Positions 55,603-64,000 of a DNA stretch of 64,000 nt are shown piece after piece; the first letter of the stretch is position 1; each line of letters begins with the position of its first letter. The position numbers and the translations under genes were made by a program. The notes below the pieces were generated by a model. That model did no database searches and was not told where the DNA came from. It saw only the letters and a list, made by a program, of their open reading frames with translations. Source of the stretch: Diphasiastrum complanatum (Eukaryota > Streptophyta > Lycopodiopsida > Lycopodiales > Lycopodiaceae); NCBI GenBank assembly GCA_029204225.1, contig CM055094.1:18784208-18848207 (forward strand). The letters are read 5' to 3'.

Positions 55603-55960
55603 ACGCGTGGATAATCCACGCAGAAGATATCCACGCGTGGATATCTTTAACGTTCGGTCCGGTCCAGTGAAGTTGTTGTACAAACTGAAATTTGCATGGA
55701 TAATCCATGCGTGGATTATCCACGTGAAAATTGCCTTCCGACGTCGCCAAACTTCCCAGCCAAATAGTTGCCAAAACTTTCAAAATTCAATTTAGTGTGG
55801 ATAATCCATGCGTCGTGTCAGAAAAGCACCGGTGGACTAGTCGGAGGCGTGTTCAAAGACTTTTTGGCATGGATGATCCACCCGTGGATGTTCCATGCAA
55901 ACAAAATTTCAGAAAATCGACTAAGTATCGGGTGTCGCGTGGATACTCTGCGTGGATAAA
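55603..55960. repeat. Patch of short palindromes built on GTGGATAATCCAC
   Basis: At least six near-palindromes occur in 360 bp: GCGTGGATAATCCACGC (about 55604), ATATCCACGCGTGGATAT (about 55628), CATGGATAATCCATG (about 55696), CGTGGATTATCCACG (about 55710), GTGGATAATCCATGC (about 55796) and CATGGATGATCCACCCGTGG (about 55869). The arms vary but always mirror each other around GGAT(A/G/T)ATCC or CCACGCGTGG. The open frames here only reflect the repeated WIIH words and are not genes. Confidence 0.75.
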
Positions 55961-57252
55961 CACAGAGTTTTCTAATTGTGAGCCCCCAAAACCATGATCT
56001 TGTGATTGTAATAGAAATAGTATGACGGCTGTCCTCCCTCAACTGACTAGTGGAGGACCATGCTAAGGCTCATAGGACATACAAAGGGGGTGCCTACACC
56101 ATCAAACTCATGAAGACCAGAATATGGCTGACACATTTTGCCCGTGCTGATATTGTCCCATCATACGAATCATCGGTCTATATGTGACAATTGCAGGACT
56201 TGACACTACGATACATGGGCTCCACACTCGGGATTTAGCTATAGAAGTCGATAATGAGGGATTTTGAGTAATAGAATTGTTGTATATCAAAATCAGTCAA
56301 CAATGGGTGCTACTGAAAATGCATACCTTACAGCTACAACCAAATGAGCGATTTTTAACCACCATGTGTCCTTCATGACAAGTGCACCATTGAATGATCT
56401 ACCATTACCAGGGGTCTCCTGCCAAGTTGAACGACAGGGCATAGAATACCACCACTTTTATAGTTTATACATCCAAGTATTTCTTATCCCAAGAGGCCGA
56501 TTGCTTCGAATCAGAGATAGGGTAGATGAGAGCACCCTCTAGATGAACAACCAGCTTAACTTGGGCTTGTGCGGGCCTAACAAATGTCCGATACACCGAA
56601 TTAGTGGTGCCCCATCATAATCCTACCCCAAATACATGTAGTGATGGTCTAACCTTAATTGTTAGAAGTGTCATTCAAGGTCCACCCCTCCTACAATGCC
56701 CAGACAAGGTCTTCGCAAGCATACACGCCACCAATAAATGTGCCATATGATAACAACTTAGAAACTAGAGGTATCGACCAAGGAATTATGACATGGATGG
56801 GGCCCATCTGATCGGTCCACATAGGTCCTGCCTTGTTATACACATCTTAGGACCAGTTCTCATATACATCATAGCATTCGATACCACAACTTGCGAAGTT
56901 CGATTTGGAGACATCGCTATAGAAGTAAATGCCAATGGCTTTATGATCTTAGCTACAATATATGTTCATTACGACCATCATTGGGTAGTGCAGGCGGTCT
57001 ATTGCTACGCATACGCAATGCACTAGCTACTCTGGGCTTCGTTTAGAAGACGTATTGAGGACAATCTCTTTGCGGTCATACTTTTGAGAGCCTAGAAAAC
57101 TCTCAATGATCCAGGAGTACGAGGTAATCAGTGGGGCCCCCAAGATTCGAAGTGGTCAAATTTTGATTGCTCGTGTAAGGATAGTGTGGGTCCTTCCCTC
57201 ATTGAGGCATTTTGGCAGGATCAATCCCTAGTCGAAAATTGCCCTAACATCA
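55961..57252. other. Unrecognised, GC-moderate sequence
   Basis: No long frame, LTR or RNA gene seen. The words GCTATAGAAGT recur at about 56229 and 56921 with loosely similar surroundings, perhaps an old duplication. The composition resembles decayed retroelement coding sequence. Confidence 0.35.
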
Positions 57253-57860
57253 TTATGTATTGCATGTCATCCACTTACCAGCTTTAGTTTGGCCATCACG
57301 ATTGCGATATCTTGTTGCCACTACTTTATAATTGTGATTCATATCCTTCGTCAAGCAACCGTCTTTGACAATTTCAACTTTTAGTCGTTGATTTGCCATG
57401 ACCTCAATAGAAAGCAAGCTCTTAGTAAGTCTAGGTACGTAAAGCATATTTAAATGTTCTTTATCTTACCATCTAGAAATTGTACTGGTACATTGTCGAT
57501 GTCCTAAACTTGGCACATGTACACTTGCCTATTGGCATGTGTGACTTTTCTACATCCTAGATTGGCGAGAAGTTCTCAAACCAATAACGCTTCTCAGTCA
57601 TGAGCCTAGTGGCACCCGAATCTATGAAACACCTAGCACCATCATCCACCTAAGATGCCAATGCTAATGAGAAGACATTGGTCTCATCGTCTTCTCCATG
57701 ATCTTCGGTAATGTTGCCTTGCTGCTTCACTTTCCCCTACTTGATATCACTTTTTTCTTATAGCATTCTCTTGCCTAATGACCTAGCTTGTGGCTATTGT
57801 AGCACTTTCACAAGTAACCGTAGTACCGATACACGCTAATTATTGCCCTTTCAACTTGGT
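57253..57860 (-). pseudogene. Old copia gag-pol relic (knuckle to pre-integrase)
   Basis: Minus-strand translation in broken frames gives a knuckle-like HKLGH...AREC segment (about 57810-57765) and then LYVPRLTKSLLSIEVMANQRLKVEIVKDGC (57447-57360), the protease to pre-integrase stretch of copia. Many stops and shifts. It is more diverged than the other copia elements here and belongs to a different family. Confidence 0.6.
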
Positions 57861-59708
57861 AATGATTTTAGAGGATACATTGTAAACCTTGAAGGTTGAG
57901 TACAACTTCTTGTCTCAATCTCTCTTGTTCTCAAATATGATCTTTTTTATTATGTTCACTAATAGTTTATTGGTCCTCAGCTTGAGAGTGGTATGGTGTG
58001 TTGTATCGATGCTCAATGGTGAACTACTCTATTAATGATTCTATCATTTTATAGAAAATGTGTTCTTCTATCCAAGATAATTCCCTAGAGGCTCCAAATT
58101 GACCTATCACTTGTTTTAGATGAAACCAAGTGGTTTCCTTTGTATATCCTGTACCATCTATATGTGCTTTAGTCCATAGTAAAATAGTCAATAATGATTA
58201 TTACATAACTCTTCCAAGTAGTGGAGATAGGTGTATAGGCACCATGAAGTCGAGTCTCTCTCATTTTTCAAAGGAATTATATGCTTATTCTAGTATAAGA
58301 GAGTGCATTCAAATTCTATCATCTTGAGAATCTACTCCGGATCCCTAGCAAATACTGTGACTCATTATATTCTAGGGGTGTCACACGTTGCTAGTAGAGT
58401 CCCATTCATTCTTGTTGGTATGAAATTCCCCATAAGTGAGAATGTTAGTGCTTGTAGTCGAAGCTTTACTTTTTTTTGAGAATTCATAGTAGTTGGGACC
58501 TCTAGAGCGGATAAATTATTGGTTGATTTAGTGTATAACCAATTAGATATCATGATAGCCTCTACCTTAAATAAGTCTTTTAAGTTGTTGCATTTTCAAA
58601 TCATTGTTTCCAATTTTCACACTCACTAGCTCAAAAGACAGTCATTGAGCCCTTGGAGTCTAGGGGCTTGACCTATTATCAAATTCCCAAACAGATATGA
58701 TCCATATAACTCGTTGTTTCGAGGCTTCTATTTTGTTCATCATGAGGGCTGTGGCCTCACTTTTTGTAATGGTATGGCAAATAATGATGGTATTTCAATG
58801 TAGCATAGGACATGCACAAACAATACCCACATCAAAACCAAGGCAATGGCACATAGACTTTGAGTATTTCAAGGTCAACCTAGGTATTGGATGAGGATTT
58901 CAAGACGCGAAGTTGGAAACGGTGGCCTTCCAATCTTCATTTTGGAAGTAATTATCCAGCAGCTCATGGTCTCTAGAAAACGAGAGTACTTCAAATCAAT
59001 GATTAATTTTGGGGGCAGTCGATGACTCTAAATTGTTTATTGAATTTTCATTCATAATTAATTCTAGTTCGATTCATACTTGATTCCAGTTCAAAAGCAG
59101 TCATGACTTAAGAATACTGGCTGAACTAAATAGGCTCTACTTTCAAGTGTCAACTACTTAAGAGCAAAGAAAGTACAAGTACATAGATTATTGGGATCAG
59201 AATTGATGATTAGTTGACTTGTTGACTTTTACGAGTAGTTAGAAAAATCTGCTCTGAGAACTTAGAAGATTGAGATAAGATAATTTCTGATGGATAAATA
59301 TGTTCACGATAGAAGTGGCAAAGAATGCTATTATGCTTCAATGTAAGCTCAAAAATTCGAAAGAAGAAACAATGTATGCTAAGCCCCGTCATAGCGAGTT
59401 AATAGAGAGTTCTTTAAGTCATCTTCATCTCTAAGCTAGTTCTTGGGATGTTGTTTTATGGAAGCTGTTCTAATGCCATGTCAAATGATCATCGTCATTG
59501 GTTGTATCTCACTCTGATTTCTGTCACCATAGTGATCTTGAATACCGCATCAGATTTTAATGCATGTGATCTGTGTCTATGTCTGTGTCTCTTTATATTT
59601 AGTTTCTGCTCTGCTGGCTGGAACACTGACAACTACTAGCTAGAAAGAAGCTAAAAGTGTCACCTTTGAGTTTGAAGAAATAATTGGGTACACAACCAAA
59701 TTAGATCG
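57861..59708. other. Decayed repeat-like sequence, no gene called
   Basis: No frame longer than about 65 codons. GGAAGCTGTTCTAATGCCATG near 59459-59479 looks like a decayed primer-site complement plus LTR start (compare GCTCTGATACCATG), hinting that an old minus-strand retroelement fills this region. I cannot define its limits. Confidence 0.35.
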
Positions 59709-60337
59709 TGTTGGAGGATGCAATCCATGCATAGTGCGGCTGCATCCGTAAAGGCACCAAAAAAGAGTGCATTTGTCCCATAAGTAAATGGAGATTAAAA
59801 CATTACCCACATATAAGCTCATCGTAGACATCATACCCTTGGTACCAGGGAAAAAAGGCAGGTGGCTAGGCAATGGGGATGGGATCCCACACGCGGCCTG
59901 CAGGTGCGCACAATGCATGACATCATCTGCTAAACTGGATTGTTGACGCTTTCCATTGCTGACAAACTTTAAGATGATATCAGAGCCAAGTGTTGGTCCT
60001 ACACGAGCAGGTGGGGGTGTCCTTCGCCCTATGCTCGCTTGAGTGGGGGGTTGGCGGATGCAAGCCACGCACAGTGCGGCTGCTTCCGTAAGGGCACCAG
60101 AAAAGAGTGCATTTGTTCCATAAGTAAATGGAGACTAAAACATCACCCACATATAAGCTCGAAGTAGACATCATACCCTTGTCCCCTGGTACTAGCCCCT
60201 TTTGGGGTCAGGTGAGAAAAAGAGGGTGGCTAGGCAGAGGGGATGGGATCATACGCGGCCCGCAAGTGCGCGCAAGGTGCACACGATGCGCGATGGGGAT
60301 CTGATTGTTGCAGCTTCTGCTGACGACAAACTCTGAG
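59709..60337 (+). mobile_element. TRIM-like pair of direct repeats with primer-site motif
   Basis: Two ~270-290-bp direct repeats (59709-59974 and 60050-60337, offset 340 bp) share TTGG(A/C)GGATGCAA, AGTGCGGCTGC(A/T)TCCGTAA, AAAAGAGTGCATTTGT, CCACATATAAGCTCG-type words and GACAAACT(T/C)T. Between them TGATATCAGAGCC (59975-59987) differs by one base from the initiator-Met primer site, and GAGTGGGGGG (60041-60050) resembles a purine tract. A short interior of about 75 bp with no ORF is the plan of a TRIM. Divergence between the repeats shows it is old. Confidence 0.5.
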
Positions 60338-61130
60338 AGATCGTTCCCTTTGGGTTTAAAGAGATAAATGGATATATAAATAAAATGACCATAGCTACAC
60401 TCACTACAGAAAATCAGTTGTATGCAAAAAATATCATTGTTCTATAGGATCGTGTAAGGCAGCAGCAGATTAATATGAACAACTTCTTAGAGGCTGGAAA
60501 GGCCAAAACATAATAGTCGGAGAGTGGAGTCAATTGTGTTGTGATACAAGAACCAATGTTTTAGTAATTAGTTGTAATAGGTTTCTATAAACAACTATAA
60601 AATTTATAAGACAATTTTGGCTCACTCTTTTTCAAACAAGTATACGTGTGATAGTGTTGACAAAAAAAAATGTTGTTTTTACCTTTAAGATCATGATGAG
60701 CAATAGATTATGACGTCTTAAGACTCTGGGTGGTGCGAGATGCTGAAATCTGTCAAAGAAAACTATGTATTTGTACTAAATGAAGAACTAACAAGAATTT
60801 TTTATTAAAAAACAATGAGATGATGGTAAACGATAAACTAGCCTATACAAAAATAAATAGCAAGTCACCAAAAGCTTGTCAAAAAACGGAGATCGTGCAG
60901 ATTCACTCGCTACAGCTAGCAGTTCATCTAGTGGATATAGCAGTGTTTCCAAGCATGCGAAAGCAGTAGTAATTGATTGCAGCGAGTTTCAGAAAATAGC
61001 AGTTCTCTAATTACTAATTTGATAAAGAAGCTGACAGTCATTTGCTAGAAAATTATAACCACAAACATTCATGTTCAGCAGGCTATTGCTGTTATTTTTT
61101 AGGGCAAGAGCCACGCTGCTTATTCCGATT
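60338..61130. other. Intergenic sequence, nothing recognised
   Basis: AT-rich, no long frames, repeats or element ends. Its right end borders the 3' side of the Root_cap gene. Confidence 0.5.
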
Positions 61131-61257
61131 TCTTTCGAGTGATCTGAAGCCTGATCTACTTGCCACAAACAATCCCTTGCTGCCTAACTTATATTGACTT
61201 CTTTCGAGTCTGAAGCCTCTCTACTTTCTACTAGCGGCAAACAATCCCTCGCTGTCC
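61131..61257. repeat. Tandem duplication of the Root_cap gene 3' end, period 69 bp
   Basis: TCTTTCGAGT...CTGAAGCCT...CTACT...CAAACAATCCCT(T/C)GCTG occurs at 61131-61184 and 61200-61257. The inner copy contains the stop codon and last codons of the gene; the outer copy lies in the 3' UTR. Confidence 0.75.
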
Positions 61258-62459
61258 ATCTTCACTCCTGCATGTAGATGTCAATTTCTGAATCAACAAA
61301 TCTGTACCGCCAAGCAGTTGATCATTTGGATCAAATCTGCTCAGTTTACAGTCAGTTGATAACAGTGATGATGATGAGAATTTGTCGTATCCTCCCATGA
61401 TCGGCATTGGCACTCCCACTTTCACTGGGCTCTTGAAATCTGGCCTGTAGGTCTGACCCAGTACACCATCCACCTTGGAGCTCATATTCAAGAACTGAAA
61501 TTGAAGATCCAAGTGAGCAAAGCAATTGTCTGCATCAATCTGGTAGTTGTGATCTTTATTTTCCTTGTCAGTGACTGGCACCACCCTTACGCTTACCGTC
61601 ATCAGTTTATCTACGGACACCAGTACAGTATTATCTCCCAGGCGCTCAATTGCTGTCTCTCCTGACTCTGAAGCCCAAGTGGAAAACGGCTTCTCGGGAA
61701 GTGATAAAAATACACCGTCGTAGGAGAGTCTAAACTGATCTATTTTTTCGTCCCAAGTCGCCACCTTCTTAGCTGCAATAATCAGCTTGTGTTGTCCATA
61801 AAGAATTCCCAAGGCTTGAACCCACGTGTAGTCTCTTTTCCTTCCCTCTGTTCTCTTGCCTATGAAATGAGCATTTATATGCAAGTTCGTGTCAGAAACA
61901 ATGCAGAAATCCTTGTTGGAGCTCCCGTGGAAGTAAAACATGACGCCATCTCCTCCAACAAACCTTGGATCGTAGCATATGGAGCCGTAACCTGAGCATC
62001 TAGGGTGTCGATCTGCAAAACCAGTATTTTAACACGATACAGTTGTACTAGTTATAAATTTAATGATTTACGATAGACCACAGCCAGTTCTAACGTAGTT
62101 TACTTCAATTGAGGAGCTAAAACAATAGTAGCTGAATTAGCTTAACCAATAGATCGAAACCATGTGACAATGAAGCAATTAAAGAGGATGATACTTCTGC
62201 AGGTCGACTGGCATTTGGGTGAGCAGTCAATGAAGCAGGCTGAACGTCCAGGGCCGACAGTGCTGCGTCGTGGGCATTGCCAGGGGCATATCAAAACCTT
62301 ATTCTTACAATTGCTGCTCACGCTCTTGGTATCCTTGCACCGTGCTGCATCTCTACCCTTAAACACAACTGGATCAGAATCATCCACTGCACCCACCAAT
62401 TGCAGTACAGAAATAATAACCGTAGCTGCTATTTTCAAATATACTGACGCTCTTGCCAT
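61231..62459 (-). CDS. Root_cap / LEA-related secreted protein
   Basis: Two exons, 62459-62195 and 62012-61231, encode 348 residues. The intron begins GTATCATCC and ends TTTTGCAG, and the frame is preserved. Residues 1 to about 24 form a signal peptide, so the protein is secreted to the cell wall or mucilage. A Cys-rich segment follows (CKD...NCKN...CPWQCP...CFIDCSPKCQSTC), then CYDPRFVGGDGVMFYFHG, NLHINAHFIGKR and a long beta-rich domain with a late GVLGQTYRPDF. This matches the Pfam Root_cap family (PF06830), annotated in Arabidopsis as late-embryogenesis-abundant-related proteins; its molecular activity is not established. Length and architecture look complete. The ATG is chosen because it starts the signal peptide, with a TATA box about 100 bp upstream. 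Confidence 0.9.
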
Positions 62460-62559
62460 GATTCCTTCTAGCTCAAGGTCTAAACCGGTATATCAGCGGA
62501 GCATGCTGAGGAAGATTTTAGCAAAAGATTACAGGAAAGCCAGGGTGGTGGTAGAGGTG

Positions 62560-62566
62560 TTATATA
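62560..62566 (-). promoter_or_regulatory. TATA box of the Root_cap gene
   Basis: TATATAA on the minus strand, about 100 bp upstream of the ATG at 62459, leaves room for a ~70-bp leader. No other TATA-like word is closer to the start codon. Confidence 0.6.
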
Positions 62567-62567
62567 T

Positions 62568-62930
62568 GAGTGGAGAGGAGGAGCAGACAAAAAAGACGAG
62601 GAGAAGAGGGAAAATGAGAGGAGAAAGAATGACGGACGTCGTGAATGACGTGCGAACGTGAGTCGTTTTGTTTTTGTTGACCGTGAGGTTAGAGATGAGA
62701 GATAATTCCTTAACTAATAAGCCCCAAGGTACATTCTCTCTTTTCCTATATGGCTATTTCTTTTCCAATATCCTAACTAAGCAACTTTTCTTGTCAAGCC
62801 TTTTATTTTGATGGTCTCATTTACCCACATTTGGCAAAAAATCCAAACACCCAAGATATATATAAGCTTTCTATCAAAAACAAAAGTTATATTTTCAGAT
62901 AAGATGAACTTCACCTCTCAATCATGCGTT
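62568..62930. other. Upstream region of the Root_cap gene
   Basis: Purine-rich at 62570-62640 (GAGGAGGAGCAGAC...), otherwise AT-rich. ACGTGCGAACGTG near 62648 contains two ACGT cores. No gene. Confidence 0.45.
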
Positions 62931-63062
62931 GACTTGCATTAGTCAAATCCTAAAATGCACATGAATCAATCACAAGAGTAGAATCATGTTTTACCATGAC
63001 TTGCATTAGTCAAATCCTAAAATTTACATGAACCAATCAAAAGAGTAGAATCATGTTTTGTG
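62931..63062. repeat. Tandem duplication, period 67 bp
   Basis: GACTTGCATTAGTCAAATCCTAAAAT followed by ACATGAA(T/C)CAATCA(C/A)AAGAGTAGAATCATGTTTT is present twice (62931-62997 and 62998-63062) with few differences, so it is a recent local duplication about 470 bp upstream of the Root_cap ATG. Confidence 0.85.
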
Positions 63063-63087
63063 TATCATTGTTGACATTCTATTTAAA

Positions 63088-63109
63088 ACACACACACACA
63101 CACACACAC
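63088..63109 (+). repeat. (CA)n microsatellite
   Basis: About 11 CA units with no interruption. Confidence 0.9.
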
Positions 63110-64000
63110 TTACGTTACTCTAGGGCACCCCAAGCTTAGCTGGTCAAGGGAGCAAAAACTATGACCAATGGCTTATTTAACATGCTGAGTAAAGCCTCAA
63201 TCAAAATTCTGAATATTCTATTATAATGTCTTGCTTGGGCCTAATGCCTTGCTTGATCAATGGTTTGCTCGGACATTATGGTCATATTTCTCTAATGTGG
63301 CTAGTTGTCCAGGCAAAGCGTCACAATCAATTAAGGCTTTACAACAAAGTGAAGGATACATGAACTTCATCTTCATGTTTAGAATGTCATATTTGTACCC
63401 AACACTACAACACTTTGAACAATTTGCATGGGAAATATTGAGGCTTTTGGTCGTAAATATATAGATTTCAAAATTGGGAAGTGTTAGTATCAACACCAAA
63501 ATTTGCTTAAAACTAAATGGTCGGTATAGACAACGGTCATCGACGATAATGACCCTCGACATAAGTAATGGTCACTGATAGTATAAACGTCAAAATTCTT
63601 ATATAAGTAATTGTCAACATAAACAACCCAAAATCTTTTGAAATGGGTCAAAATCCTAAAAAGAGTAACCATTTAGTAGTCACTGTAATTTTTGCTCAAT
63701 AACATATTTTTTCACATAAAAATTCTCGAGCTTCACAAGAAAACCAAGACAAAAATATGTATTTTGTTTGGAAACCTAGTACACAATTTCAAAAATAATT
63801 GAACTTTTCAATAAAACCCAAACAACTTGTAGACTACATTTAATGCTAGCTATACTAAATCCACAAAATTTAAAAACATTAAAAATATTTTTAATATTGC
63901 TTTTTTACAATTTAAATTCCAAGGAGCTTTCACTAACTCCTCTCAAGTTAGTGTTTTATATGTTGTCAAGACTCCTTTTCAGCTAATAAAATTGATGACT
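63110..64000. other. Intergenic sequence, nothing recognised
   Basis: AT-rich. Loose GGTC(A/G)-(T/C)GACGA-ATAA words near 63520-63620 recur without a fixed period. Short frames on both strands have no motif. Confidence 0.45.

Noticed and set aside
55607-55997. Overlapping short frames with WIIHAWIIH words
   Set aside because: They exist on both strands and in several frames and merely translate the palindromes.
59711-60337. 5S rRNA-derived (Cassandra-like) LTR
   Set aside because: GGATGCAATC resembles the 5S start, but the internal promoter boxes of 5S rRNA are not found in the following sequence.

Overview
The window is nuclear DNA of a land plant with a large, repeat-rich genome. It has GT-AG introns with pyrimidine tracts, Ty1/copia and Ty3/gypsy elements primed by initiator-Met tRNA, CACTA transposon remnants, (CT)n/(CA)n microsatellites, and a plant-specific Root_cap-family gene. 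A non-seed vascular plant such as a fern is my guess, but the sequence does not prove it. Only two loci look like ordinary host genes: an intronless family-2 glycosyltransferase (GT2) at 1695-3686 (+) and a two-exon Root_cap/LEA-related secreted protein at 62459-61231 (-). Almost everything between them is transposable element or simple repeat.

Layout. 4.4-5.0 kb: a punctuated (CT)n array and a patch of short palindromes. 5.7-15.9 kb: remains of a CACTA element with TNP2/DUF4216-like coding relics on the minus strand, a ~207-bp tandem array, degenerate telomere-like repeats, subterminal repeats and a 5' end at 15899. It is split by an intact copia element (A, 9338-15768) with matching 655-bp LTRs, a CATAG target duplication and an unbroken 1317-residue polyprotein. 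15.9-17.6 kb: a microsatellite cluster, then a second palindrome patch. 18.35-20.07 kb: five ~360-bp units related to the CACTA subterminal repeats, in opposite orientation. 20.1-24.6 kb: copia B, rearranged so that gag and pol point in opposite directions around one LTR. 24.6-38.3 kb: a minus copia fragment (G) back to back with a plus copia element (F); F is split by a gypsy element (K), which is itself split by copia element D.

38.9-48.7 kb is the most unusual part. It holds a three-exon transposase-like gene (+), an unrecognised minus-strand ORF, the C-terminal exons of a Ulp1-type cysteine protease (+) and an apparently intact two-exon 334-residue gene (-). A broken copia element (H) sits inside. 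I interpret this as one multi-gene DNA transposon of a type I cannot name. 49.0-55.3 kb: copia fragment J interrupted by the non-autonomous LTR element I, whose ORFs are strongly altered pol segments. 55.4-60.4 kb: A-rich repeats, a third palindrome patch, a copia relic and a TRIM-like pair of repeats. 61.1-64 kb: the Root_cap gene and its flank.

No tRNA, rRNA or CRISPR array was seen. Domain calls come from motifs read by eye and remembered family patterns; no database search was run.
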